A DNA stretch of 64,000 bases from DASVNK01 sp036383895 (lineage in GTDB: Bacteria > Verrucomicrobiota > Verrucomicrobiia > Limisphaerales > SXQI01), in assembly GCA_036383895.1 (NCBI GenBank), contig DASVNK010000071.1:1-64000 (forward strand). The letters are read 5' to 3'. Made by a program: the position numbers and the translations under genes. Each line of letters opens with the position of its first letter. Within the stretch, counting starts at the first letter, position 1. This document shows positions 7,656 to 16,682 of this stretch, piece after piece. The notes below the pieces were generated by a model. The model searched no databases. It worked only from the letters and a program-made list of their open reading frames with translations, and was not told the origin of the DNA.

Positions 7656-8090
7656 ACTCCTGCGTCTTGCATACCGGAGCGGATGGTCACAGGTAAACAA
7701 AAATCCCTTGGCGCGCTATTCACCAAAATTGGTCGCTAGACCCCACGGGCCATTCCAACTGGCACCGAACGGCGGAGATGAATCGCTGCTTTCGGGCCAC
7801 AACTCACCCGAACGCGAGCTTCAGGCCTTCTCGTATCCTGATTCGTAAGTTGCTGATGCGGAGATTCTTCAGCGTCGCGCCTGTCGCAATTCGAAAAATG
7901 AATTTTCGCGAACAGAACAGTGGCACCCTGACTGCTAAAGAACCAATCGTTAGCAATCCTGTTCAAATGCGTCCTTCTCGGGAAGGATGCAAGGCGGCCC
8001 TCGAGGGAGGGCCGCCTGAACTGTTTTAAGGCCCAAAGCTTTTCAACTTGCCGCGCTCCAATTCGTGGCGTACCTAAAGTCCCGTTCTGC
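7656..8090. other. 435-bp intergenic region with a GC-rich hairpin
   Basis: No convincing gene was found on either strand. GGCGGCCCT (7993-8001) pairs perfectly with AGGGCCGCC (8008-8016), and the stem is followed by TGAACTGTTTT, so it resembles a terminator or the end of a short plus-strand RNA. The tRNA promoter must lie just before 8091. TTGCCG (8048) and TACCTA (8071) have 17-base spacing but match consensus poorly. Confidence 0.5.
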
Positions 8091-8165
8091 GCCAGCTTAG
8101 CTCAGTGGTAGAGCAACGGTTTTGTAAACCGTCGGTCGTCGGTTCAAATCCGACAGCTGGCTCCA
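8091..8165 (+). tRNA. tRNA-Thr (anticodon TGT)
   Basis: A full cloverleaf is visible. The acceptor GCCAGCT (8091-8097) pairs with AGCTGGC (8155-8161). The D-arm is GCTC-AGTGGTAG-AGC. The anticodon stem ACGGT/ACCGT encloses TTTGTAA, and the T-loop is TTCAAAT in a GTCGG/CCGAC stem. The CCA end is encoded. Loop positions give anticodon UGU, reading ACA/ACG threonine codons. Confidence 0.96.
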
Positions 8166-8266
8166 GTTTCCGCAGCTGCGCCCCATCACGGCGCGGGTCT
8201 TTGGTTTTTGTTCCCCCGCCGGTACCTGCGAGTTGTGAGGCTCACCTCCGAAGCTCCATTCTGCAT

Positions 8267-8297
8267 AAAAAAGGCCGGACTTATTCAGTCCGGCCTT
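8267..8297 (-). terminator. Rho-independent terminator of the 1020-residue secreted protein
   Basis: AAGGCCGGACT (8271-8281) and AGTCCGGCCTT (8287-8297) form an 11-bp stem with a 5-base loop. Read on the minus strand the stem is followed by six T residues. It lies about 20 bases after the stop codon of the minus-strand gene ending at 8318. Confidence 0.9.
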
Positions 8298-8317
8298 CTG
8301 ATTGATCTATAGCAAGG

Positions 8318-11300
8318 TTAACGTCGGACCCGATAAAAGCGCGCCCCTGCTGCAGTAACCGTTTGCGGGTTGGCCTGGCTTGGCGCTGCTTCCCAACCGC
8401 TCGGCAGCGTAGCAGTCGTTTCAAGAGTACCATTACCGGTCCACGCGATCGTGACCTGATTTCCTGCACTCGTGACGCTCAATCTCGATTCTCCGGAGCT
8501 CGCAGGCACCGGCCCTTCGTAGAAGGCGATATCGTCCACGCCGAAGTACCAACTGCCCGTGCCAAGCTGCGCAAAGCGCAGGCGCACGTCCGCTTTTTTC
8601 CCGGCCTGCGGAAGGCTGAACACTTCAATTCGCTTGTCTACGGTAGAATTATCGTTCACGCGGGGCGCGATATAAACGCCGAGCGCATCCGTGATCGGAG
8701 CTGCCAAAGCATCGCCGTATTTATCTCCCTTCGGAATACCATTTGTGACCCACTGGGCAGTGTCGGAATTTGGGCCGGTCAGAGTAGCAATGGCATCCAC
8801 AGTACCGTCCGTCTTGTATTTGATATCGCCACCGCTATCGGCGGTGTCGATATAATAAATGACCGGCAACCAGTTGTTGCCTCCATCAACGGAATATTCC
8901 ACAGCGCCGATGCTGTCCTGGTTTTGCTCGTATAAGCTCGCGAAGGACATCACCACGTTCGTAATGGTCGACAGGTTGAATGGATCGGACGTAATGAACT
9001 GCACTTCGACGTCGCGGACGTCCGATTCGGCGTAGAGTAGATTACCACTGCTGATGGTGTCCGCAGTGACTTCCACCCCATTCACGGTCTGCCCGGGAGC
9101 GGCATTAAAGATGCGGCCTTTAAGCCCCTGCAGCCTCTCTCGGCCTACCACCACCCATCCCTTGTAAGTGTCCGATTCTAGGTTATCCAGGTCAAAACCC
9201 GCGTCCACCGTGGTGGTGAAATTTGTTTCCACCCAACCGGTTGGAACGGAGCCTTCCTCGTAGGCGTCAAAGTTCTCCGTCACCAAAGGATTCGGCAGTA
9301 TGTAATTCCGAAGATTGCGGAATGTCCATTGCTGAACCCGTGTCGTTGCGCCTGCACTGGCGCTCTTGAATGAAAGTTCGGCGGTATGTGCATCGTACGG
9401 AATCTGAAGAGTCGTCGGATTGTAGGTCAACGTCCGAATCCCAGTGGCAGTATCAACGACGGTAACAGGTGTTACCGCAACTCCATCAATTTTCAGTGTG
9501 ATTGGAGTTGCAGAATCAAAGCCAGCCGATCCTGGAGCGAGAATAATCACCAGGTTGGTGCTCGGCTGATTTACCAACCGATTGATGTGCGTTGGCGAAA
9601 CCGCCTTTACGTACGGTGGAGTTCCACCCTGAATCGCTCGATACGCGCGAAAACCGCCATTTGCGAAGTCGTTCACCAGTACTTTGGAACCATCTGCCTT
9701 CAATGTGAACCACTCGATATTCGCCCCGCCCGTTCCTTCTTCCCACAAAGTACGGAAAGCATATACCCCCGCCTCCTGGACAACGAAACTGAAAAGCGTG
9801 TCAGAAGCACCGCGGCCGGCATCAAACTCACCCAGTCGTACCGCCTGGAAGACATCCAGCGGGTTACCGCCGGTGGTACGGAATCCATCGTCGCTGTTCA
9901 CGCCCATGACGATTACGCCAGCGGGTAGATCAATATATGTTATCGCTTCCGCAGCGATTCCCTCCGTGCCATCCGTCGCAGGAATACCGGGCATCTGCAG
10001 GTCGGGGACGAAATTACCGTTCTGATTTTCCTCCGGGTTCGTCGAATCCTGGGCGAGGTTGATCACACCGGGAATTTCGAAACGCAGCGGTGCGTTGGCC
10101 GGATTAGCCGCCGCAGCAGCAGCCAATGCTACGCCTTGTGCGCTTGGGTCGGCATTGTTCGGCAGCGGATTGCCATCCACATCCAGAAGCAAGCCGGCGA
10201 GAGCATCTTCTGCCCGTTGATTCGAAGTTGTTGTATTTGCGGCGTTGGCAAAAATGTTCCAAAGGAACCCAGGCTTGGTCGTGTCCGGCGTAACTTTCAA
10301 ATTCGCCGTCAAGGTGCCGTAAGCAGCCACTGTGAAACGCCAGGTGACAGTCTTCTGCGTAGTGCCTTCCGTGTAGCGAATGGAGACCTCATGGCTGGAG
10401 GACGGAGCATACAGTGCTGTGGGGACGTGATTAATCGTAATCACATTGCCGTTTTTAGTCGGAGTCACGGCCGCCGGATTCCCGTCGAGCGTCACCGAGA
10501 TCGTGTTGAGTGCGATCGGTGTGCCACCTTCTGTAAGCTGCACGTTGATCGGCGCGTTTGGAAATACACCAGTGCCGTTAATCCCGGGGCTGACGCTGGT
10601 AAATGTTGCCACGGCATTGCCGGAAGTCACAGCGCGATACGCTTTGATCCCGCCGTTCGCTACATCGTTAATCAACGTTTTTGTGCCGGCAGTATTTTGC
10701 GTAAACCATTCCACACTGGCATCCGAGGCACCCTCGTTATAAATGAGGCGCGCAGCATAAAGGCCCGCCTGGGTAATGTTGAAACGGAAGATCGTGTCCC
10801 CAGCTCCGCGGCCAGCATCGAACAAGCCCACGATCGTAGCGAATGGATCTTTCGGAGACCCGCCGCCGATGGTTACACGGAAGCCGTCGTCACTATTCAC
10901 GCCCATAATGATTTCACCCGCTGGCAACTCCAGCCAGGTGAGCACTTCCGCGGCGATGTTGTCGGTGCCTTGTTGGAGGCCGGGAATACCAGGCATCTGT
11001 TCGTCCGGCACGAAATTGCCTCGTTCGGAGGTATCCTGGTTCAGATTGATCACGCGCGAAATAACGAACTCGATTGGCGCTGTGACCGGCGATGGCTCGG
11101 CTGCTGGAGCATCTGCCGCTCCCTGGGCGGCTGGGTCGGCAATGTTTGGCCCAAGCGTGCCGGCGAGTTGTGCTTCCGTGCGAACAAGCGTGGTCGGCTG
11201 GCCAGTTGCTACCTGGTGCACCCGCCAGAGAAATCCAGGTTTACTGGTATCCGCTGCCGAAACCGGCAGCGCGCCAGTTGCGGGAATGGTGGTCTGTGAG

Positions 11301-11380
11301 TGGGTCGTGACGGAAATTACCGCCGCGATCATCGTCGCGAATGGCAGGCATCTCCTGGTTGTTTGGAAGAATCGTCCCAT
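8318..11380 (-). CDS. Large secreted protein with two repeated beta-rich modules
   Basis: 1020 residues from the ATG at 11380, which gives a signal peptide (MGRFFQTTRR, then CLPFATMIAAVISVTTHSQ). Two homologous modules occur at about residues 45-260 and 365-595. Each starts with KPGFLW, then carries GNFVPD-x-QMPGIP, AGxIxMGVNSDDGFR, F-D-AGRGA-x-DT, and WFT...ANGG-x-AYRA. Each is followed by an Ig-like segment of about 100 residues. The GVNSDDGFR signature resembles PA14/GLEYA-like carbohydrate-binding beta-sandwiches, but this is inference. From about residue 698 a further domain (LVTENFDAYEEGSVPTGW) resembles galactose-binding folds. The last 55 residues (SVTSAGNQVTIAWTGNGTLE to FYRVRR) are a C-terminal beta domain common in verrucomicrobial exported proteins. 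Function is probably surface glycan binding. Confidence 0.82.
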   Translation of the reverse strand: MGRFFQTTRRCLPFATMIAAVISVTTHSQTTIPATGALPVSAADTSKPGFLWRVHQVATGQPTTLVRTEAQLAGTLGPNIADPAAQGAADAPAAEPSPVTAPIEFVISRVINLNQDTSERGNFVPDEQMPGIPGLQQGTDNIAAEVLTWLELPAGEIIMGVNSDDGFRVTIGGGSPKDPFATIVGLFDAGRGAGDTIFRFNITQAGLYAARLIYNEGASDASVEWFTQNTAGTKTLINDVANGGIKAYRAVTSGNAVATFTSVSPGINGTGVFPNAPINVQLTEGGTPIALNTISVTLDGNPAAVTPTKNGNVITINHVPTALYAPSSSHEVSIRYTEGTTQKTVTWRFTVAAYGTLTANLKVTPDTTKPGFLWNIFANAANTTTSNQRAEDALAGLLLDVDGNPLPNNADPSAQGVALAAAAAANPANAPLRFEIPGVINLAQDSTNPEENQNGNFVPDLQMPGIPATDGTEGIAAEAITYIDLPAGVIVMGVNSDDGFRTTGGNPLDVFQAVRLGEFDAGRGASDTLFSFVVQEAGVYAFRTLWEEGTGGANIEWFTLKADGSKVLVNDFANGGFRAYRAIQGGTPPYVKAVSPTHINRLVNQPSTNLVIILAPGSAGFDSATPITLKIDGVAVTPVTVVDTATGIRTLTYNPTTLQIPYDAHTAELSFKSASAGATTRVQQWTFRNLRNYILPNPLVTENFDAYEEGSVPTGWVETNFTTTVDAGFDLDNLESDTYKGWVVVGRERLQGLKGRIFNAAPGQTVNGVEVTADTISSGNLLYAESDVRDVEVQFITSDPFNLSTITNVVMSFASLYEQNQDSIGAVEYSVDGGNNWLPVIYYIDTADSGGDIKYKTDGTVDAIATLTGPNSDTAQWVTNGIPKGDKYGDALAAPITDALGVYIAPRVNDNSTVDKRIEVFSLPQAGKKADVRLRFAQLGTGSWYFGVDDIAFYEGPVPASSGESRLSVTSAGNQVTIAWTGNGTLETTATLPSGWEAAPSQANPQTVTAAGARFYRVRR

Positions 11381-11582
11381 ATGTAATGTTTGGAGGTTGA
11401 TAATGGACCCGGCGATCAACACCGGTGAACGCCGCGACCATAGCCAGCTCTCGTAACATGCAAAGGTTTTAAATCGTGAAGATTGTGTTACCGAATTCAC
11501 TCTGTTCCCGAATTGTGAGCGCTGGACGGGTGGAAAGCCTTTACTGGAACTGAAGCACTGCACGTATTAGGTTCCGGCAGTC

Positions 11583-12779
11583 ATGGCTACCATTTCGGCT
11601 CCTGCGCCGTTTAACGTCATTGCGGCAGTACTGCTTTCGATCGGTTTGTTCAGCTTGCGAGGAGACGAAAACGTCTACCTGCTCGATGTTCCAGATTACT
11701 CCTGGCATGCAGGCTGTTTCGGAACTGCCTCCGGGAACCTGATGGGTTTCTGGGATCGGAATGGTCTGACGAATATGTATGCCGGACCGACCGGTGGCGG
11801 CGTAGCGCCGCTGAACAGCCAGGGCGCGAACGCTTCCATCCGCTCGCTCTGGGCTTCCCAAGCCGGGATGGATGGACGGCCTGCGACGGTCGCTGGGCAC
11901 ATGGACGATTATTGGGTGAGCGCTTTAAGTTTCGAAAGCACCGCGCCCGATCCTTACGTCACAGCGGGTCGTGCCGAGCACGCGCCTGATTCATTGGGTG
12001 ATTTCATGGGGCAAAGCCAGCGCAAATACAGCAACCTCGATGGCGAATGCAACGGAAACATCGATGGCTTTGCGTTCAACTTCTGGGATAAGACCGGGAA
12101 TCGCCGCACGAACTTCAAACCGTCCAGCGGAATTCGCGATATCCAAAGCGGTCTCCGTGAGTTTGCTCGGTGGCGAGGCTACGACGCAATCGTCGCTTCG
12201 CAATTAGTCAACGTAAACCCAGAAGCGCCGAGCGGCACTGGGTTCACGTTTGAAGACATCAAAGCGGAAATCAACGCGGGGTTCCCGGTCATTTTGATTC
12301 TACAGAAGCACAGCAATTTCAGTCGCGACCTTCCCGGATTGGCTCGGGCCAACCCGAACGCACACGCTGTCCTGGTGCATGGATACGTGGAATATGACTC
12401 CGGCGCACAAGCAGTGTGGTTCAAGACCAGTTGGGGCCAAGGTGATGAGTTGGGGCTATGGGAGGACAGCGACGATTTCATCTTCGGGCTCGGCCTCCCC
12501 ATGCGCGGAGCAATCACTGTTCATCTGCAACCGAGAATCACTAACTTTGAACGCGCCGGTGCCCAGGTTCGCCTCAAGTGGGAAGGCCCCAGCGCGCGCC
12601 TATGGGACGACCTGTCGAAAACCTCGAGGCCAGTGCACCACTACGTCGTTGAACGCGCTGATTCCCTTGACGGCGAGTTTATTCCAGTGTCACCCGCCAG
12701 CGGAGAATTAGAGGCGCTCGTCAACCCGGGCGTCAGCCCGCAGCAATTCTTTCGCGTAAAATTGGTAGCCGCGAACTGA
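11583..12779 (+). CDS. Secreted papain/C39-like cysteine peptidase-fold protein
   Basis: 398 residues. A hydrophobic leader (IAAVLLSIGLFSLRGDE) suggests export. DYSWHAGCFGTASGNLMGFW (about residues 38-57) looks like the nucleophile-Cys helix of the C39/papain clan. ANPNAHAVLVHGYVEYD holds the expected catalytic His, and WFKTSWG matches the papain 'NSWG' signature with Thr where Asn is usual. No oxyanion Gln is obvious before the Cys. The last ~85 residues form a fibronectin-like beta domain (VRLKWEGPSARLW to QFFRVKL). It may be an active peptidase or an inactive relative. The gene converges with the pseudopilin at 12781, with one base between stop codons. Confidence 0.72.
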   Translation: MATISAPAPFNVIAAVLLSIGLFSLRGDENVYLLDVPDYSWHAGCFGTASGNLMGFWDRNGLTNMYAGPTGGGVAPLNSQGANASIRSLWASQAGMDGRPATVAGHMDDYWVSALSFESTAPDPYVTAGRAEHAPDSLGDFMGQSQRKYSNLDGECNGNIDGFAFNFWDKTGNRRTNFKPSSGIRDIQSGLREFARWRGYDAIVASQLVNVNPEAPSGTGFTFEDIKAEINAGFPVILILQKHSNFSRDLPGLARANPNAHAVLVHGYVEYDSGAQAVWFKTSWGQGDELGLWEDSDDFIFGLGLPMRGAITVHLQPRITNFERAGAQVRLKWEGPSARLWDDLSKTSRPVHHYVVERADSLDGEFIPVSPASGELEALVNPGVSPQQFFRVKLVAAN

Positions 12780-12780
12780 A

Positions 12781-13617
12781 CTACTGCGCCCGGGTTGCGT
12801 GGTCCTGCAACCAGCGAACGTCTTCGTTGTTCGTTGGGCCCCCACCAACAACCTCGTTTTTCACCACCGGCTTCTTTGTGAACGAATTTTTCCACTTATG
12901 AATTTCGGAATGTCCGTCGGCAAATGAAAGGCCGCCGGCCCCATTGTGGTACGCTGCAGGCATATCGGGCATTTGGGTTGTTCCGTTTGGGTAGCCACGC
13001 ATATTAACAACGAAAAAGGCGTCATTGATACTTGTTTCACGTTCATCAAGAAGCACAAATGTTCTCGAAGGACCAGGATCGTTCATATCTCCCATCTTCC
13101 GGTACACTCTCCACCCCGGCCCCCAATAGCCGGAGGGGTCATTCGGATTTGTAGTTCCATCTCCGCCGACCCAGTTCAACATCGACATGCTGCGAACTCG
13201 CGGGACCATCTGATTTAAATAGTTCCGAACGCGAGCTGTGTCCGCTGGGCATTTCCAAATCTTTTCGCTCGGCGCAAACTTCCAAAGCAGGCTCTTTTTG
13301 ATATCAATGTCAGGATTGTAGTTTCCAGGCGAGACCGTCATGTCACCTTTGACCCAGGCATATGGAGCATTGGCGCCGCTCGGCGCATATGCGTATGGAA
13401 GTCGGTCATCGCTTTGTTCGACATACATCCGCCAGGCCAGCATCAACTGCTTGGTGTTGTTCATGCACGTGATGCCTTGGGCTTTGGTCTTTGCTTTCGC
13501 CAGCGCGGGCAAAAGCATTCCGGCGAGAATGGCTATGATGGCGATCACCACCAGGAGTTCGATCAGAGTAAAACCACTCCGAGGGTGGGATCTTCGTGGG
13601 TGTCGAAAGTTAAACAT
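12781..13617 (-). CDS. Pseudopilin-like protein, H-X9-DG family
   Basis: 278 residues from the ATG at 13617, giving a leader of 14 residues ending HPRSG before FTLIELLVVIAIIAIL. The cleavage site has the canonical Gly, unlike the three-gene array at 2-4.6 kb. YHNGAGGLSFADGH provides the H-X9-DG motif. An AGGA lies about 11 bases before the start. The gene stands alone and converges with the peptidase-like gene; it lacks the WLWLRTTTPEPAYMP tail. Membrane anchoring by the N-terminal helix is expected. Role unknown. Confidence 0.88.
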   Translation of the reverse strand: MFNFRHPRRSHPRSGFTLIELLVVIAIIAILAGMLLPALAKAKTKAQGITCMNNTKQLMLAWRMYVEQSDDRLPYAYAPSGANAPYAWVKGDMTVSPGNYNPDIDIKKSLLWKFAPSEKIWKCPADTARVRNYLNQMVPRVRSMSMLNWVGGDGTTNPNDPSGYWGPGWRVYRKMGDMNDPGPSRTFVLLDERETSINDAFFVVNMRGYPNGTTQMPDMPAAYHNGAGGLSFADGHSEIHKWKNSFTKKPVVKNEVVGGGPTNNEDVRWLQDHATRAQ

Positions 13618-13847
13618 ATCAGCGGTAGTTCCTGACAACTCTTCCAAAGCATAGAAGGTGCCGCGGTGCCGGGCAAGGGGTGTTCGGCGGCACAGGTGCC
13701 ACTTTCGGGTAATATGAGATAAGCCGCTCCCCGAATCGCACCCTCTGGTAATGCAGCTTTCGCCGCGCTACTCTTGCAACATCGAAGAGCGGCAGATTCG
13801 GCAAACCGAACCCGCCTGAGGTTCTCCAGTCGGCGAACTGGATTCAA

Positions 13848-14798
13848 CTAAAAAGCAGCTTCAGCCGGCCCCCAATCAAATTCTTCTGCGCTCACAGGCC
13901 GCAGCGGTAAGCGACCACTCACTTGCAGGGCCTCCTGTGAAAGAACGTCCGTTTCGTGCATTTGGCGGAGAGCGGCCATCACGCGCGACAGTTCGAAAAA
14001 CTCGCTTAGCGTGACCAGGTCATTTTCCAGGATCTGTCGAAGAAATGGATCGTTGGCTCGCGAGAGAGTCTCGGAACAGCGTTCCGCGAAGACAGCGGTG
14101 CGCGCGTAGAGAAGTTCTTCGATTTCCCTCCGAATTTGGTTAGGAAAAACCCAGTGCTGGGTGCGCGAATTTAAGCAGGCAGGAAAATCGTAGACAGTCG
14201 AAATGTTCCGCTCCATCACAATATGTGTGCGGGCGAGCGCTTGAAACGCTCTTCGGCACAGCCCGGCATTCCGAAAGCCGCCGACCACAGTCTCCGAATC
14301 GTTGCGTCTCTGGCTCATACTGAGACGGAGCGCAAAGCCGCCGGATGTTTCCCGAAACGCGAAGTAGCTGTAAGTCGGGCTTAAAGTATTGGCCACATTG
14401 AAGCGTGGCCGGAGTTGGCGGATCAGCGCCAGTTCTCGAACCTGGGCCGCGTTCACGGTATCGCACCGTTCGAGTTCGATATTCCGCACCTGGTGAACCA
14501 GGCGAATGATCCGACGCGGCTCGCGTTCGGGTTGGGCGTTTTTGTAGTAGCTAAGCCGCTCGCGCAGGTTCTTGGAGTGGCCCACGTAGAGCGACCGTTG
14601 GTCTTCACCGCGGAAGACGTAGACGCCTGGTTCAGCGGGAACGCCCCGGAAGAAATCTTTACCGAAGCGGTCCAGCAATGGCCGCGGAAACTTAAAGAAG
14701 CACAGTTGCTCCACCGAAAAGGAGTTGTCCCAGAAACGGCGCGCGCGGAAAAGAAATTCCTCAAAATCGGGCCTCCGGAGAGGAGAATTCACCAGCAA
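13848..14798 (-). CDS. GIY-YIG nuclease-domain protein (UvrC/Cho-like N-terminal domain)
   Basis: 316 residues. The GIY-YIG core lies at residues 58-134: GVY (58-60), YVG (71-73), an Arg in NLRERL, Glu122 in RELALIRQLRPRFN, and Asn134, matching the catalytic layout of UvrC. No UvrC RNase H-like or HhH domains follow, so it is not UvrC. The N-terminal 50 residues and the C-terminal 180 residues are not recognised. A DNA-cleaving role in repair resembling Cho is plausible. The start is uncertain: TTG at 14798 or GTG at 14792. The start region lies inside a 10-bp inverted repeat (14781-14820). Confidence 0.8.
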   Translation of the reverse strand: MLVNSPLRRPDFEEFLFRARRFWDNSFSVEQLCFFKFPRPLLDRFGKDFFRGVPAEPGVYVFRGEDQRSLYVGHSKNLRERLSYYKNAQPEREPRRIIRLVHQVRNIELERCDTVNAAQVRELALIRQLRPRFNVANTLSPTYSYFAFRETSGGFALRLSMSQRRNDSETVVGGFRNAGLCRRAFQALARTHIVMERNISTVYDFPACLNSRTQHWVFPNQIRREIEELLYARTAVFAERCSETLSRANDPFLRQILENDLVTLSEFFELSRVMAALRQMHETDVLSQEALQVSGRLPLRPVSAEEFDWGPAEAAF

Positions 14799-14820
14799 TT
14801 GTTTACGTAGGAATTCTCCT
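14781..14820. repeat. Perfect 10-bp inverted repeat spanning the GIY-YIG gene start
   Basis: AGGAGAATTC (14781-14790) and GAATTCTCCT (14811-14820) are exact reverse complements separated by 20 bases. In the minus-strand transcript the upstream arm contains AGGAG and could be sequestered by the arm lying inside the first codons. As DNA it could be an operator. Confidence 0.65.
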
Positions 14821-14962
14821 ACTTAGCGTCATTTGATTACCAATTTGCGCCAAATTCCTCTCAACTCCGCATTTCCCGCTCCGATGAAGATATTGGAGTC
14901 ATGCGTTTTACGCCGGAATGCCGGTCGGAACAGGATTGTTACGCACGCCTCCCACATTTTCT

Positions 14963-16453
14963 ATGAGCACAGCTACGGATTCCGAGTTCGCGGTCGTTCT
15001 GCTGACACACGATGGCACGATCGTGGACGCACATCCCACCTGCTTCGATTCGCTGGGATGGTCGCGCGAGGAACTCGCGGGCAAGGATGTTGGTGAACTG
15101 CTCCAGTCCGACCGCGAATTGTTAATGTCGCAGCTTCTGCAGACGAAAGACCAGGAACCGGGCGCGGACGGACAAACCAGTTTCATGCTGCGAATTCTGG
15201 CGCGGCGACGAGATGAGACAACCTTTCCGGCCCGTGTCGTAGTCCGGCGGTTCGACCAAACCGACATTTGCACCGTGGCGTTTTTTCGAGTGACTCCTTA
15301 TAACGACTCCGACGCGCCACCCATCGTTCGGCCCGAAGAAATTGAGCTCGCGATGCGCGGCAACGCAAATCGACCGGCGCCCGCGCCCGCTGATGCCAAG
15401 GCGGAGAAACCGAAATCCCGTTGGCGCAACGCTCGTTTGCTTTTTGGATCGAAGACCGCGCCACAACCCGACGCGACGCCTGCAGCGAAGCCTTTGCCGC
15501 CCGCGCCAAAGCCGCTTTCACCCGCACCCGCGCCGCTCGCGAGAACACAGCCGATCGCACCGGTTCCTTCGAAGCTCCCGGCGAAGATTCCGGCGAACAT
15601 TCCTCAGCGCCCGCGCGCAACGTTCAACTTTGATCCGTCCGTTCCGGATAATATTTTCCTGAACAACGCTCCTAAACCACAGCCGAAACCTGCGCCAGAA
15701 GCAGCTACTGAAGATGCAACCGAGCCAGTGGCGGAACTTTCCGCTCCGGAACCGTTCGTTACCGAAGTACCGCAAGAACCCGAGATCAATTTGACAGAGT
15801 CACGCCAACCGCTCGTGGAAGAAGTTGAGGAAGCGACGCATTCTGGTGACGAGAAACCGTCATATGATGCCTTGGTTCGTGAGGTGGAACAGGAACGCGA
15901 AGAACGCCGCCGGCTTGAGGATCGAGCGACCGAACTGGCCTCACAGGTCAGCGCTTTACATCGGCAGATGGGAGATAACCTCGATAGCGAATCGCGCAAC
16001 CAAAAGAAGGTCACCACGCTCGAGGAGCAGGTTCGTGAACTCCGCGGCCAGATTACCAACCTGAAGAACGAGGTTGCATCGGAACGCGAGAAGAACGAGG
16101 CGGCACAGAAGCGGATTGAGGCGGCGAATGCGGTTTCAACGAGCTTGAATGAGAAGCTTGAGGCCTTGCAGCTATTGCACGATACACTTGGGCGCACTCA
16201 GGTCGAGTCGGAGAATCAACTGAAAGCGGTTAATGGCGACTTGAAGAAGGCGCAGGAAGAACTCGCTGCGGAAACTGCCAGGCGCAATGACTTGGAGGCG
16301 CAACTCACCGCGAACAAACAACAACAGCTCGAGCAGGAACGCGCGCTGAAGCTGGAGATTTCCAAGCTCGAAACCGCTTTGAAAGCAAAGGACGTTGAGA
16401 TCAAGGATGCCGCCGCGAAAAACGCGCAGGCTCAGTTGCAGGCGGCGCGGTAA
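14963..16453 (+). CDS. PAS-like sensor domain joined to Pro-rich linker and long coiled coil
   Basis: 496 residues from the ATG at 14963; an ATG at 14918 would add 15. Residues 1-120 resemble a PAS fold (VVLLTHDGTIVDAHPTCFDS, LGWSREELAGKDVGELL). Residues about 130-270 are Pro/Ala-rich and low in order. From about residue 285 to the end there is an almost unbroken Glu/Lys/Arg/Gln-rich heptad coiled coil. No signal peptide, membrane helix or output domain is visible. The protein is therefore probably cytoplasmic, with the coiled coil mediating oligomerisation or scaffolding. It converges with the DUF2892 gene at 16460. No function can be assigned. Confidence 0.75.
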   Translation: MSTATDSEFAVVLLTHDGTIVDAHPTCFDSLGWSREELAGKDVGELLQSDRELLMSQLLQTKDQEPGADGQTSFMLRILARRRDETTFPARVVVRRFDQTDICTVAFFRVTPYNDSDAPPIVRPEEIELAMRGNANRPAPAPADAKAEKPKSRWRNARLLFGSKTAPQPDATPAAKPLPPAPKPLSPAPAPLARTQPIAPVPSKLPAKIPANIPQRPRATFNFDPSVPDNIFLNNAPKPQPKPAPEAATEDATEPVAELSAPEPFVTEVPQEPEINLTESRQPLVEEVEEATHSGDEKPSYDALVREVEQEREERRRLEDRATELASQVSALHRQMGDNLDSESRNQKKVTTLEEQVRELRGQITNLKNEVASEREKNEAAQKRIEAANAVSTSLNEKLEALQLLHDTLGRTQVESENQLKAVNGDLKKAQEELAAETARRNDLEAQLTANKQQQLEQERALKLEISKLETALKAKDVEIKDAAAKNAQAQLQAAR

Positions 16454-16459
16454 AATCTT

Positions 16460-16660
16460 CTAGATTTTGGTTTTAATTCCGCAGGCGCGGAGCGCACACC
16501 AACCGCGAAGCGCTTCGAATCCCACGAAGATTGCGGCAGCGAGCAAACCGACCCGCCCACCCCAGTGCAGTTGCGCCGCAAATATTGCACCCGCAAGCAA
16601 TGCAAGAGCGAGAACGCCGCGCACGTATCTCCCACCTCGAGTAAGATTTTGTTGGAACAT
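16460..16660 (-). CDS. Small two-helix membrane protein, DUF2892-like
   Basis: 66 residues. RGVLALALLAGAIFAA and VGLLAAAIFVGFEALRGW form two transmembrane helices, followed by CALRACGIKTKI. The pattern matches the DUF2892 / YgaP-type membrane segment, including the conserved Cys pair region after helix two. It starts 23 bases after the end of the SpoIID-like gene on the same strand, so cotranscription is likely. Molecular role is unknown; in some proteins the family is fused to rhodanese domains. Confidence 0.75.
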   Translation of the reverse strand: MFQQNLTRGGRYVRGVLALALLAGAIFAAQLHWGGRVGLLAAAIFVGFEALRGWCALRACGIKTKI

Positions 16661-16682
16661 ATTCTTCTAAGTTCGCAGAGTA

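Noticed and set aside
10136..11299. 387-codon plus-strand frame opposite the 1020-residue secreted protein
   Set aside because: Cys/Arg/Trp-rich with no domain; the minus strand shows two matching modules and a terminator.
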